A DNA stretch of 64,000 nt, taken from positions 18,659,179 to 18,723,178 of the forward strand of contig OW386286.2 in the NCBI GenBank assembly GCA_936432065.2, given 5' to 3'. Source of the DNA: Rutpela maculata. Lineage: Eukaryota; Arthropoda; Insecta; Coleoptera; Cerambycidae. This document shows positions 11,723 to 23,598 of this stretch, piece by piece (position 1 is the stretch's first letter; each line of letters starts with the position of its first letter). The position numbers and the translations under genes were made by a program. The notes beneath the pieces were generated by a model that worked only from the letters and a program-made list of their open reading frames with translations, ran no database searches and was not told the DNA's origin.

Positions 11723-11924
11723 AATATATAGTGTTAATTATTGAGACTAATCTCCTACCTTACTTTAAATAATCCTAGCAATCCAATCTGATATCCAGTA
11801 ATGATTAGTTTACCAACACCCTTAAAGTACATCTATAGATGTATAGATATCTCTTACTGTGAGATGAAGGGCTAATGACCTTAGTAGTCGATGCCCCAAT
11901 TTTAAATTTAAAAAAAAAAGTATT

Positions 11925-12783
11925 TTTAATATATTTTTTTGCTTTAAAATCGTAGGAATCCTATCATGTAATTCAATACTTCGTCATTATTAGCTAGAAG
12001 GTTTTGATTGGTTCTCCAATAAGTGTTGTAAAGTATTTACCTATCTAGTATATTAGCGTGCCCAGAACAACATACAGAAAGTAGGTAATTTCTTAATAAA
12101 TGGAAATGGTGTAAGTTGTGATTTGCTTAATACCTAAATAATATTCTCTACTAGTGATATGACATACGAAAAATATTTAGTCGCTACTCCTAGCAGCGTT
12201 GATATTTTTAAAACTATTTTAACTTTTATTTTAGTTACGTCACTGTATGGTACCTAATCTAGATCTAATTTATTTATTGCCGGTTTTGATATAAAAGCTT
12301 GCGGCATATTTAACTGATCACCCTGAAGGTAATATGCAAAAGGCATAATCCGTTTTCAATTAATTTTCCCCGCATTCTCACAGCTCAAAGCCAACACATA
12401 CACAAAGAATTAATTACTATTACCAGAGACAGCTGCATCCCGACGCGCTGGCTGACTCCGACAACAATAACTGAATAAAAATATCCTGTATATATAACAA
12501 GATAATTTCATAATAAACAAAGCCGTTGTAACTCTTTGATCTAATGCGATTTTGATTTTAAATTTGTGATTTAAAAATTAATTTGATTGTATGTTATAGT
12601 TGTTATAATGTTGATGATGTTAACTTCATTTGATCTTGAAATTATGTGCCATTTTTTAAAATAAAATATGTATGTATATGTATATGATTATAATTTGGAA
12701 ATATTTTTTAAATTAATAAATCTTATTTGCATATAGTTTAAGCAGAAGGAAAAACTAAATACATTTTTTTTCTTTTTTTTTTT
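11925..12783. other. Intergenic, no gene recognised
   Basis: AT-rich; no supported feature. It ends at the target sequence of the retroposon at 12808. Confidence 0.5.
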
Positions 12784-13256
12784 CAAAATATCTGCCCCCA
12801 ACCTCTAGGTTCGAATTGTGCTTTCTGAGCGAACGGACGCGTCCGAAAAACGCTGCCATTAAAACGTGAAAACTCCCGCTAAAAGTCCGCTAAATTTGAT
12901 AAAAATTAGGTGAATTTATAGAGTAAAGAATTCCGCGCAAATCGATATATCATAACAAAAGAACAAAATTGAAATAGAATTAATATTTGAAAATAACTAA
13001 TACAGCGTATTTAGTGGCAGAACCGATAGTGCAGTGCTATGCATAAAGAAACAAGCTTAAAGGACCAGGCAATACACAAGAGGAATAGATAAGCTAAGTA
13101 TCATCTCATTTTTAAAGTACCACCCAAGTTTATTTATGTCTTAATGATTAACAAGTGTCTGCCACATAAAACCATTGCAATGCTTTTTAGGTCCAAGCCC
13201 TAGCTAAATACAAAGTGTAAAAAATGTAACTTTTGAGGTGTCAAGTGAATAAATAG

Positions 13257-13640
13257 ATAATTTCGTACATAATTTATATTTGTATCAAAAATAATGTGTT
13301 GTGGTGTTGTATGTTTTTTATGCAAATTTTTAAGGTGTCAAAAGTGAGTGATAGGTTTGGGGAATAATACATACGTGGGACGTGCGATTAGTGATTAATT
13401 TCGTACATAATTTGTGTTTGTATTAAAAAGAGTGTGATTTTGTGGTGTTGCATATTTTTTTGTCAAGTAAGCGACAGGTTTGAGGAATAATACATATCTT
13501 GGGAGGTGCAATTAGTGATTAATTACGTACATAATTTATATTTGTATTAAAAAGAGTGTGTTTTTGTGGTGTTGCATTCTGCATCATAAATGCTGTAATA
13601 ATCTGGTGAGAAGCTGATTCAAACGACTTTCTTCGAAAAT
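13257..13640 (+). repeat. Three tandem monomers in family D 5' region
   Basis: The block taatttcgtacataattt recurs at 13257, 13396 and 13520 (last with one change), spacing 139 and 124 bp. Each is followed by tttgtat-aaaa and gtggtgttg. Tandem 5' monomers are typical of LINE promoters; promoter function is inferred. Confidence 0.8.
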
Positions 13641-14339
13641 ATGAGAAGTGATTATGAAACCATCGACCGCCGTCACCGTAAATTTATAGCAAGGCAATAA
13701 TGGTGTTATTCCTTAAGAAAAACAGAGTTTCTTAGATAAACAAGCGTTGACTTGGGTAATAAATGGACAATCTGATCAGTGGCGTACTATTGGCTTAATA
13801 CGCCGGGGGCTGAATTTCTTGCATTTCAATGAAAATGCATAGTTTTTCTCAGGAAATTATCTATACACAAGAATGATGAATCGAATACAGAACATAGGAC
13901 CACAAAATCAAAGGAACGGGGGAACGAGTCAGGGGCAGTAAAGCGGCGGCAGGGGTGCATGCAGAAAAAAATAATAACACATACAAGAGAAGAGGTATAC
14001 CACGGCAACAGTGGAGATAAACTGGAGGAAGAAGAGAAAGCAAAAAATGAATGAATCAAATTAATACAAGAAGACCCTTCAATAAGCCACCATCCAAGGA
14101 ATAAATGCTAGAAATCACGGTAGTGATAATAATTAAAATTAAACTCGAAATAATCAATGAGGTATTGTTGATATACTGCGTCAGGGCTGAGTTCGCACAT
14201 CACTTCAGCGGAGGTATGCCTAGTGAAGGTTTCTTTCAGGAAAATGGTGTTCTCTAAGAAAACACACACATACGTCGATAATCTCCTAATCGACGCAGAA
14301 GAAGAAGAAGAGTTGGACCAGCGGAGAGGAACATAAAAT

Positions 14340-14800
14340 AGTTGAATATTCCCTAAGAATTCCGAACAAATTGAAGTACCTAGGAACAGACCGGACGAAC
14401 CAGCTAGAGCGGAGAGAAACAGTAAAGAAGAGAATCAAAACGGCACAAGGGTAACATTGAGAAAAATAAACTATCATGGGACCTTACCAAATGTATGTAC
14501 ATAGCCGTCATACGGACAACGATGATATGTGGAGTCAAAAATGCGGCAACAACAAAAGCCAACAGAAGAAGTTTTTGAGAAGAGCAGAAAGGGCATCGTC
14601 CAACTAAAACAAGACGAAAACAGCGACACAAAACATCAACATAATAGAAATATACGCAATGAAGTATTGGGGACATACCCAAGGAAGGGACCCAACACAT
14701 TTACTGAAGAAAGCGCTAGTACCGCACAGCAACAAACTAAAAATAGGGAGACCATGCTACAGTGGAGAACGACAATTGAAAGTATCAGGATCAACAAATG
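14340..14800 (+). pseudogene. Degraded RT C-terminal traces in family D
   Basis: Scattered frames read like the end of a LINE ORF2: NKLKYLGTDRTNQLERR (near 14368-14418, the KYLG motif after the RT domain), VKKRIKTAQG, CMYIAVIRTTMICGVK (near 14495-14540), then SNKLKIGRPCY (near 14728-14760), which recurs as SSKLKIGRPCYT in the copy at 35.4 kb. Stops and frame changes break every block. Assignment rests on the order of motifs and is moderate. Confidence 0.5.
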
Positions 14801-15238
14801 AACACCACTAACAAATCGCAAGGATATATACTCTACCAGAATCGGAAACCGAGGAATCAGAAGACTCAGAAAAAAGAAGATTCGAAGAAGCAAAAACGCA
14901 AAAAGAGGAGCAAAAACACTCCATATTACGACACAACACGGCAACATATTTCGCAAGAAGAGTCAGAATAGGCAGAAGTCCAGAACCAAATACACAAAAA
15001 AGGAGCTTATACGCTCCCTCACGACAAAATGCGGTAACGCATCTCACAAATACCTACACCTCCCATCCCACATTCCTTTACCATGCGCCATGTGGCACTC
15101 GCTGCTGGCAACAAGCATGACCTTAGTCCAACCCAGCGTGGACGTAGCAGGCCTAGCTATATACCTGGGAGTGGCAGCAATGCCTATCGCACGCTGGTAA
15201 ATCAATCAATCAATCAAAATATCTGCCCCCAACCTCTA

Positions 15239-16000
15239 CACAGAATATTAGGATACTGTGTAGTTTTTTTTTTGTATTATAATTAGACTAAATATTAGGT
15301 GCGTTATTTCCTCAGTTATTTAATTTCTGAATAATTGTTACTCTTTTTTATTTGTTTTAATAAATTAATTTTTTTTTTTACTATTTGTTGACATTTTTAC
15401 CTTTTTACTATTTTGGCAAACGATATAATAACATTGTAACTCTAATAGAGAGTAAAATTAAATTTTTTTACCGCAAAATTAAAGTCGCCTATGTAATTAC
15501 TGATGTTTTTGTAGCCGGAATGCTTCCAAATATTTTTGAAATTAATTTAATATGAAACTCAGAAGCATTAAAAGTGTGTCAGATAAACTAACTAACATGG
15601 TTTAAATACGCTATTGGAGTATTTTTAAATTCGGAATCGAAAATTGCAAAAATCCATATACGTGGTGATATTTTTATGCAAATGCCAAAAGAAAAAATAT
15701 TGAGCCCGTTCCTGGTATTTTTTCGTTTGCTGTATCGAATTGTGAAAACCTCTATTAGTGAAACTTGCCTACTAAATTTGGTTCGATTTGGTGAAGCCAA
15801 TCAAAAAATATGGCCGATCGAAATTTTGGCAAAAAATGAAAAACACGTTGTATATCAGAAACGAACTAGGGATATAATAAAGGTCATTTTAAAATCGTCT
15901 CAGAGTACTGTACTCCTCACTAGCGCATGGCCAGTCACTCGCGAAACACCCTGTATATCGGCTATACGTACACGAAATAGTTTTCCATTTTTACTTTTAG
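15239..16000. other. Intergenic; one TIR-like end
   Basis: AT-rich. Near 15948-15958 the motif acaccctgtat resembles the end of a TA-targeted MITE, but I could not find its partner. A frame at 15676-16029 shows no recognisable domain. Confidence 0.4.
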
Positions 16001-16002
16001 AA

Positions 16003-16195
16003 ACCTCAGTGGAGCAGTGTTTACGATGATAGGCTCGCGACCTCGGGTTTGAACCCTGACTAGGGTATGAATGTTTAATGGCGTTTTTCACGTGTTGCCG
16101 TGATAGAAGCAGTTGACTAGACCGCGGTTGTGTGAGAGACATCACGGTTAGTCGCTCTCCTCTTCTGAGTTTGAATCTCAACTGCGGCAGATGGC
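16003..16195 (+). other. Two tRNA-like / SINE-like B-box segments
   Basis: The stretch from 16010 (agtggagcagtgtttacg, A-box-like) runs to gggtttgaaccc (16045-16056, B-box-like). A second B-box-like site, gagtttgaatctcaact, lies near 16168-16184. Spacing suggests a tRNA-derived SINE head, possibly dimeric. No complete cloverleaf could be drawn. Confidence 0.35.
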
Positions 16196-16242
16196 AATGT
16201 CACGGGGATTAATGAAAAAATGTCTATCTGGAAATATAAAAA

Positions 16243-16436
16243 TGTACAGGGTCTTCCATTTAAAAAAACTGCCGATGACGTCATATCTCGAAAACAAGGT
16301 AGCTGTTGAAAATCAAAGGACGTCGCTGAAGAGAATAAAAATACTACAAAAATTTTTGTTAAGGGTATTTTTTAATCGAACTTAAGTTTAGCCAGAAATC
16401 GGGTGGTTCCACACATTTGCCCAACCCTGTATAATT
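16243..16436. mobile_element. Short MITE with TACAGGGT ends
   Basis: Left end tacagggtcttccatttaaa and right end reading tacagggttgggcaaatg in reverse. The inverted repeat is only about 8 bp. A similar left end (tacagggtttttcatttaaa) occurs near 51541. Probably Tc1/mariner-type by its TA flank; no coding. Confidence 0.5.
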
Positions 16437-18589
16437 GTATTCATTAGAACAATAGCAATTATCTAAAACAGTTTTAAAGATTATACTATGTTTAGTTTTT
16501 TAAATATTTATAAAAAATCGAAAATAAACGCATATTTCCCTCTCATTCTTCAAAATCACATCCTTAATAAACGATAATATAATAAATCATCGAACTTTGA
16601 CCCTACCCGGGAAATATATAACACTCCTACCTCGAACGCAAACTTCGATTTTGCTCGAAAATGTTGCATTTTTTTATAATGCCTTTTTTCTTAATACATA
16701 CGAGGCTTTGCGACCCACCCCCTCGCGGAAAACGTGCGAGTCTTTGTAAGCTCAGTTATAACCTGTTAGTTGCTTTGTTTACATTTGTTGTGCTGGTTCT
16801 TGAACTCCTAATTTCTTTTGTGACTAGGTATATTTATTGTTAATCTATCTTGATATTCGTATAATTTTTGCCACCGTGCATATTTACATTTGAAAACCAA
16901 CAAATTACTGGTAGCACTTATCTTCATCACGAGAATAATATAATTTATGAGTCTGACTGTCGAATAATCTTTTCATTACATCTGCATTATGTTTCTGAAA
17001 ATGTATAATTGAGTTTTGAAAATCAGTCATGACCAATCTAAACTAACCTTTTTGTTTCAGGTGAGTCAACTTTCTATAGTTATATAAATGGGAACTTAGG
17101 AGGTAAGTGAACGTTTATACATAATTCCTATCATATGAAAAAAATTGCAGGTGGCTAAAAATTACAAAATAAAATTTCGCACAATTTTTACTAGCCTCTC
17201 AGTTGCCTATTAGTGGAAGGAAGGCCTTGCACTCTGAGCGAACCTAGTGAAATGGGTTCGAGCTCCACACAACGAAAAAACTTTTCATAGTAAATTATCC
17301 CCGAAATGTGGCTCGGATTCCACTATAAACTGTAAGCTGTCTCGACTACTAAGACAAAGCTATATTTCTTGAGGTGGCATGTAGGCGGTTAAAACAGGTT
17401 TTTTTTTTTTAAATAAATACAAAAATGTGTAATTTGAAAAATATGTTTATTTGCGTTATGCGCTCATTTTTACACCCCCTTCAAAATGATATTAATTGTA
17501 CCTAATATGCCTGGGGTAATTCTCTGTTAAACAGGCGACAACTTCACACGTTTACCGACATGTCCCAAAAATGATATACAGGGTGATGTTAACGGCACAG
17601 ACAGCAACATTATAAAAATAGAGTCTGGAGTAGTGCAATTTTTCCGAAATAAATGAATCTTTTGATTGGACTTGGATTTATATCAAATTTTAACCCGAAA
17701 TCTACGACATTTCCAAAAACATGGCAGAATTTTAAAACACCCCACATCTCAAAATCGATTATCATTCAAGGGTAAGTTTGGAGGTGCTTTGAACTCCACT
17801 AGACTTCTTCTTTTTATTAATAACGTCTTGTGGTCCATGCATTATTCATTCCAGTTGGTCCATCTTTGCTGTATGGCACGCCTGACAGCACACCATCTGT
17901 TGAGGTTGCGTAGTATCTTCAAAGCTTTTTTCCATCAGCTCCTATGTCCCTTTGAATCTGGGACACTCTGTAGCTATGTTTTCATTAATTATTAGGAACA
18001 GTTATATAATTTGTACCCGATTTATTCCAATTAGAGGTGCCTAAAATAAAGTAGTCATTTCATTGAGGCTAAGAAAACTTTATGTTCTGCATATTGGCAG
18101 CAGACAGCAACGAATTAATTTCTGTAGCCAACTAATAAATTGCCTGAAACATAACCCAGACTTAATAAAATTATTTTTGAAGCGATGAAAGTAAAGATTC
18201 ACTATCACATCATAAATTCCCACTCTTTATCTGCGGAGTGATAATGACCCTCATTCATTTCTAACGAGAGCAATGTTTTAAAGAATTTTTGTACATAAAT
18301 ATCTCTTTGAAGCGGATTGTGAAATTCTTCCACAGATAAAGCTCCATGTCGATGTCGGTGCCATAGCCCACTTTATTCACTTGATCGAATACAAATAAGT
18401 ACAGAAAAAAACCGTTTCCCGTTGATTCTAAACATAGCAATAACTACCAAAGGTGTAGTTAGTGTCCGCCTTTAACCATCTGTTCTTTGATAGAAAAGTA
18501 ATGTTACCCCTATAATTCAGAAGTATTATATTCACTATAAATAATGCGTGTTGTAGCTATAGGCTCATGCGTAAATAAATAATTCATTC
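16437..18589. other. Intergenic, little recognisable
   Basis: A B-box-like sequence (gggttcgagctcc, near 17253) sits in a weak tRNA-like context, and a tacagggtgatgtt end near 17578 suggests a MITE fragment. The frame at 17666-17995 has no recognisable domain; the reverse strand of 17810-17990 is only vaguely LINE-like. Otherwise nothing. Confidence 0.4.
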
Positions 18590-18788
18590 ATATTGGTTGA
18601 ACATAATTCCACATATAAAAATAAAATATACGCCGTCTGTCTGCTTTCCAAACGATCCACGTCTCATAGGCGTGACAAAAGATGGATAAAATCAGAGCGT
18701 TAGATGTATGATCTTTGTGCGCCTCGTGATATTTCTTTTACACCAAATTTTGCTCAACTGGCAAGTTACCGACCTTGCCATTTGCGTA
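18590..18788 (-). pseudogene. LINE RT C-terminal fragment
   Basis: The reverse strand reads LSKIWCKRNITRRTKIIHLT, then in another frame HAYETWIVWKADRRRIYFI. This fits the common LINE segment after the RT palm (IWKDRNI..., then YGCETWT..KADRRRI in relatives). It is about 65 codons long with a frameshift between halves and no flanking RT core. Confidence 0.55.
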
Positions 18789-18900
18789 ATCAGAGCCGTA
18801 GCAAGCCAACTTTTTAGGGGGTTAATTTTTTAAATTTTCCAGCTCCATAAATTTAAAAAGCCAACTCTGTAAATGGATAAATAATTTCGACTGACAACTG
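18789..18900. mobile_element. hAT-type MITE fragment
   Basis: CAGAGCCGTAGCAAGCCAAC and the following aagccaactctgtaaat match the left end of the element at 63280 (cagaagcgtagcgagacaac). Only the left part is present; no right terminus was found. Confidence 0.5.
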
Positions 18901-18956
18901 AATATCTCTTTTAATTTTGTTGGCAAGCCTATGAATATAATAATATACCTGTAATA

Positions 18957-19495
18957 TACAGTGTGTCACACTTAAGAGTGTAACACTTTTTTATGTTTTT
19001 GAATTTTTTTCCGAGTTGAGCGAAATTTTTCTTAAATATAGACCAAATTGGGATCTATAGGCCAAAAAAATATTCACCTCCTGCAAATACAAAGCCACCT
19101 GCGATACTAAGTTAAGCGGAAAAAATCAAAAAATCATATTAGACATTTTTTAATTGGAAAATTTTACTAATAAAAATTGTTGAGGATTGCCCATAATGCT
19201 TAAATCCAAAGTTTGATCAAATGTTAAAAATATTGAAATGTTCGAAACCCAAAGTATAATTTTAATGGGTGTAAAACCCATTTGGAAAAGCATTCTGTGA
19301 ATTATGTTTTTTTAAAACAACTAAGAAATTAATTGACAGCTATACACTCATTAAAATGGTATTTTCGAACTTTTTAAAATAATATTTCAGTTTCAAAGTA
19401 AATTTGAATATTTTAATTCTGATGAAATTTTGGATTTCAGGTTTTTTGTTTGATTGGAACAACTTCCATTAATAAAATATTCTGATAAAAACATG
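18957..19495. repeat. Family E element, copy 2
   Basis: Starts TACAGTGTGTCACACTT next to a TA and contains gggatctataggccaaaaaa and caaagccacctgcgatact, parallel to 49712-49870. The second arm is only weakly recognisable near 19430-19490. No coding. Confidence 0.6.
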
Positions 19496-20221
19496 GTATT
19501 AAGAGGATATCGTGTTTCAGATCAATTTCAGTTAATTACCGATTAATTACGGTGACAAAATGGCGAAATTTTTCCGAAAAAAAAAGTCCTCACATCCCCC
19601 TATTCTATTTCCTACATTTTTGTCGCGAGACAAAAAAATCAAAAACGAATTTAGCAATTTAATTCTATTTTTGTTAGAGTAGTTTTTTAGTCTAGGAGCA
19701 AGTTTAGGAGTTACCGACGTTTTAAACAAATTGTGCGATTTTTGCCGTATATCGCCACGCCACATTCAGTAAATATTTCCGAAACGAAAAAAAAAAAATC
19801 AAAATTATTATGGAACCAAAAGATTCGTAATTAAACGAACTCGTTTTACGGTATTTTTTATTATGGGCTGGCTTTTACGTTTCAGAGATATCGGCGAAAA
19901 ATAGTAAAAAAAAAAGCATGCGTTTCGGAACCGAAAAAAGCGCAAAAACGTGCAATCTTAAAACGTTCATATTTTTTTAAATACACCAGCGGGACGGCCG
20001 TATGATGTCGCGACGGAAAGAGGAAGAGTTCTAGTTAATCCTACTTGTAAATTGCATGGTGAAATTTGAAAATTCGGCTCGGCAGGAACGAATCAAATGT
20101 GGCATTTTTTGACATTTAGCGAAAACAGCAAAATGCAACGACATATCAAAACATATTTACTAGTGAAATAGTTTTATCGAACTCCTCTATACGTTTCCTT
20201 AAATAAGTATATAAGGAATAA
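19496..20221. other. Intergenic, no gene recognised
   Basis: A reverse frame at 19547-19765 has no domain I can name. No repeat boundaries seen. Confidence 0.45.
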
Positions 20222-20830
20222 AAAAACCGCTGCCCAAGGAATCACTACTTCCACATCCAGATTTTCTATCCAAGTCACTCGCAACGAAAAAATTTTGTAT
20301 GTGGAAAAAATTGTTTATGGAACTTTAATAATATAATATTTGAAATCCTCTACCCCAAAAACGATATAAAACGATACCCCACATCGGTAGTGGGGTGGCG
20401 GCGGTGATGGAGGGGTGGTAGTGGGGGAGTGGATGAAGTAAAAAAATATTTTGAGGTTTCTGGTTCTTGTAAACGCACTAAATCATAATTTTTTTTCATC
20501 CCCTTTAATAATGGGGTGGCTAATGCCAAAAATTTTTTTGAGACCTTAGCTTCTCTTGTATAGACTAAATACCAATTTTATGGACTCTTACCTGCTTGAT
20601 TTACGAATTTACCCCAAATTTACCCCAATTTACTCCCCAACCATTCGACGGAACAAGATGAAAATATAATCTAGTTCCAGATCTCGTTAAAGTACATATG
20701 TGTACCAAATTTCAAGTCAATATCTTAAACAGTTCCAGAGTAAACGTGCACAAAAAAAGTTACAGACGGTAGACCGACAGACCGAAATTTTTTTTTGTCG
20801 TTACTATACTTCCACTGGATGTGGAAGTAA
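20222..20830 (+). mobile_element. Family A element, copy 3
   Basis: Left aaaaaaccgctgcccaagg, right hairpin at 20808-20828. Slightly shortened in the second G-rich block and near the hairpin end, where cgctcaaacttaaaatctcg and following bases are missing. Confidence 0.9.
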
Positions 20831-21030
20831 AACCAGACTGCAACCAATAGCTATTCTCCGGACTAATGCCCAGTCGAGCGCCGAATTACATTATTAATTA
20901 AAAGCATACCTACTGATATCAAAACATAAATGCTGAAGTTGGTATCCCATGGCTTCCATGCACATTAGAAATACATTCAAATAACTTTTGAAAACCTCTT
21001 TGTTTTATCCCCTTTCCAATGGTGTATGAT

Positions 21031-21226
21031 CAGGCGCGTGCTGGGAAAATTTTTTCATCGAAAATGAAAATTGATGGGGGGGAGGAGGTGGTTGAGAAAA
21101 TCTAAAAAAAAAATGTTTACGGATCACCAAGTGCCCTGTCATAAATCCAACTCTGGGCCTTTTCGAGGCACTTTGTGAGGGCCCATCGGGAAACTCCCGG
21201 TATCCCGATGGGCCAGCACGCGCCTG
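21031..21226. mobile_element. hAT-type MITE, 196 bp, perfect TIR and TSD
   Basis: Perfect 14-bp inverted repeats CAGGCGCGTGCTGG / CCAGCACGCGCCTG with exact 8-bp duplication TGTATGAT (21023-21030 and 21227-21234). The interior carries a further inverted repeat, gggcccatcggg / cccgatgggcc. No coding capacity. Confidence 0.95.
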
Positions 21227-21244
21227 TGTATGATGGAATGTTAC

Positions 21245-21653
21245 ACTCAAAGAAAACATACTAAAATCTGGTGAAATGATATTTCATTTTAATATCTAAA
21301 TATTTACATATTTTACAAATATACATTTCATAATGTAAAATACAACCGTGAAAATATGATTTTAGCTCATGTCTTATAATGTAAAAATTTACCTTTTTTT
21401 ACGTGTAAGGTGGTGGTGTAGTTTTTACGCTTTTGACTTGGAATCCAAGGGTCCCTGGTTCGAAACCCAAATGGTATAGTTTTTTTTTTATTATTACTTT
21501 ATTTTACACTGAGTCTTTTACCAACTAAGTTCGTACTATAAAATTAAAAATATCTAAAACTAACATTATTTACAAAAAACCGCGAAGAGTATCCTATATA
21601 ATGTGTAACAATTATATAAAAAGTTCAGTGAACAGGCGAAGAGTACGTTTTTA
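21245..21653 (+). mobile_element. Family B element, copy 2 (lacks hairpin end)
   Basis: Corresponds to the inner part of copy 3 (gtgaaatgatatttc), then the tRNA-like segment and the terminus ggcgaagagta (21642-21652). The hairpin and GTCY portion are absent. Confidence 0.75.
21409..21470 (+). other. tRNA-like segment in family B, copy 2
   Basis: A-box-like tggtgtagttttt (21415-21427), an anticodon-arm-like stretch (ttgacttggaatccaa, 21433-21448), and B box ggttcgaaaccc (21457-21468). It is probably a tRNA-derived, pol III promoter-like module, not a working tRNA. Confidence 0.6.
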
Positions 21654-21654
21654 G

Positions 21655-21800
21655 CTTGTTTAATTCCTGCACCGGCTTCATTAATTGTCCTGATGAGGTG
21701 GTCGCGGTCATCTACCTCGTAAACAAGTTCTTTCACTCATTCACCGACGCGGAAGTCAAGAGGTGTCTGGTCTGGAAACTTTGCTGGCCGCAATATCTAA
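21655..21800 (-). pseudogene. Tc1/mariner-type transposase C-terminal fragment
   Basis: The reverse strand reads a WPAKFPDQTPLDFRVGE-like stretch followed by VKELVYEVDDRDHLIRTINE (about 21660-21790). This fits the third catalytic Asp region (SPDLTPLDF..WG) and C-terminal tail of IS630/Tc1/mariner transposases. A stop or frame break lies between. Only about 45 codons remain. Confidence 0.55.
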
Positions 21801-22456
21801 AAAGGCCGATATCTCAAAATTTGTGATACTTTGTATAATGGTATATATCTATATACGATCACAATAGGCTCCAAATGACCCCTTCTGTCACCCCCTTAAA
21901 ACTTACAATCGATATACCAAACACTGTGTATACCACAGTAATCAGGATAAGTAAAAAGGTCTTCTCGGCGCGACGTTGGTGACTGGCCTTGTTCTAGAAA
22001 ATAGACCATCCTAAGTGATTAAAAAAACAAACAATAAATAAAAAAGTGATCAGGTCAAACAGATCGTGACTGTCTGAACGTCTAGACCACCAGCATAGGA
22101 GACATAAATTAACACACATTTTTCTAATTTCTTTGATACTACGGAAAAACAAAAACATTTTGCACGCGCCTCACCAATGAAAATCTAACACATGTAAAAT
22201 AATTTATTGGATAAAATTTTATATATAGTTAGAATATTAACGGGAGGAATGAAAAATAAATTAGTTGTCGTAGTTTTGATACATAAATTCTTGGGAGCGC
22301 AACTACAAAGAGGAGTAGGTATTAAATAGTTTGTATAATTGCTCGATATTCAGAGAGTGGGCGGTGAAAGTACATAAACACGTCTTTCCACATCACGTTT
22401 ACAAATTGTTATTTTTAGTGAAATTAGCTAAGATTTGCTTTTAGGCAGTTTCATAC
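21801..22456. other. Intergenic, no gene recognised
   Basis: AT-rich; no supported feature. Confidence 0.45.
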
Positions 22457-23598
22457 AAAAAAAAACGCTGCCCAGAGAATCACTACTTCCACATCCAGAT
22501 TTTCCATCCAAGTCTCTCACAACGAAAGAAATTTTGTATGTAGAAACAATTGTTTATGGAACTTTAATAAAATAATAATTGAAATCGCCTACCTCAAAAA
22601 CCCATAAAACGATATGCCACATCGGTAGTGGAGTGGGTGGGGGTGGTGGTAGGGGTAGTGGGGCGGATGAAGTAAGTATAGACACACTAAATCACAATTT
22701 TATTTTTTTCATCCCCTTTAATAATGGGGTGGGGGTGATAATGGGGGTGGCTAATGGCAAAACATTTTTTGAGACCTTAGCTTCTCTTATATATACTAAA
22801 TACCAATTTCATGGACTCTTACGTACTTGATTTATTTATGTACCCCCCTTTACCATTTATCCCCCAACCCTTCAACGGAATGAGATTCTAGTTCCAGATC
22901 TCGTTAAAATACATGAGTGTTAGTGGAAGTAAGGAGTCGGAAAAGTATGCAAAATCGTGCTAAAGTTATGAAACCACCCCCCCCCCCCCCGTTTTCGAGG
23001 GTGCTGAACACGAATAACAGAGTGAAAAAAGTTTTTAGTCATATGCGGCCAAAACCCACCCTTTTTTGCTTATTTCTCATATGACAGCTTCTCATCGACT
23101 ATTTTTGCAGATTCTTTGTTTTTCATGGGGATATAATAGATGGTGAAAGGTGATGTCAGGTAGTAGACCGCAACCGCCATTGGGGGTGGAATCTACCCTG
23201 TCAGGGGGTGTAAAATTGTTTCTTTTTTTTCTTGTTAAAGACGTTTATCTCCCGATTTCAGGGAGATAAACGCGCATGACTAAAAACTTTGTGTTCAGCA
23301 CTCTCGAAAACGGGGAGGTAGGTTTCATTACTTTAGCACGATTTTGCTTTTTTTTTGTTTCAAGAAAATCCCGACTCCTTACTTCCACTGTATACCAAAT
23401 TTCAAGTCAATATATTAAACTGTTCCAGAGTAATCGTGCGCGTAAGAAAGGTACAGACAGACGACAGAACAACAGACAGAAATTTTTGTGCTCAAACTTA
23501 AAATCTCGACGTTTGAGGACATTCACATACGCTTAGTATTTAAACAATAAAAAAAATAAAAAAATTTTTTGCGTTATCATCACTGGATGTGGAGGTAA
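22457..23598 (+). mobile_element. Family A element, copy 4, interrupted
   Basis: Left end aaaaaaaaacgctgcccag, right hairpin near 23578-23596 with substitutions. A 468-bp inverted-repeat element (22922-23389) interrupts it: gatctcgttaaaatacatga before the insertion and ccaaatttcaagtcaatat after it are adjacent in other copies. Confidence 0.85.
22922..23389. mobile_element. 468-bp foldback MITE inside family A
   Basis: Perfect 19-bp ends AGTGGAAGTAAGGAGTCGG at 22922-22940 and, reversed, 23371-23389. Inner arms also pair: cgttttcgagggtgctgaac (near 22990) with gttcagcactctcgaaaacg (near 23292). Flanks are TA-like, suggesting a Tc1/mariner-type MITE. A tract of about 16 C lies near 22976-22991. 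A second, partial copy is at 55608. Confidence 0.85.

Larger units (their letters stand above)
10606..11920 (+). pseudogene. LINE relic, 3' piece: RNase H and tail
   Basis: Continues the ORF broken at 9078. Near 10711-10760 it reads HTLYTDGSKLDQGVGSAF (RNase H strand with the catalytic DGS). Near 11122-11190 it reads IWAPGHMGIPGNELADDTAK (the His/Asp end of RNase H). Then comes the LINE C-terminal region with a zinc-knuckle-like CNNCNEALTVKHILIECPIY (near 11455-11514), ending at a TGA at 11590. The 3' part (ggctaatgaccttagtagtc, 11870-11889) followed by A-rich sequence looks like the LINE 3' end. A 124-bp tandem duplication and a frame break separate the two RNase H halves. Confidence 0.8.
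12808..15214 (+). mobile_element. Family D retroposon, copy 1, 24-bp TSD
   Basis: A 24-bp duplication (caaaatatctgcccccaacc plus tcta) lies at 12784-12807 and 15215-15238. The body begins ggttcgaattgtgctttctg and ends in a short tetranucleotide tail of aatc units. A long duplication plus 3' microsatellite tail indicates target-primed reverse transcription. The 5' part has three tandem monomers. The 3' part shares many segments with 34866-35595 (reverse). Only traces of reverse transcriptase are present, so this is a non-autonomous or heavily degraded LINE, about half the usual length. Confidence 0.8.

Noticed and set aside
14286..15047. Reverse-strand hydrophobic frames (Leu/Phe/Cys-rich) suggesting membrane proteins
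   Set aside because: They are the complement of Lys/Arg/Glu-rich LINE-derived sequence of family D. The same effect appears at 35302-35616 on the other strand.
21409..21470. Functional tRNA gene
   Set aside because: No acceptor stem pairs, the D-arm is poor, and the segment repeats inside a mobile element family.
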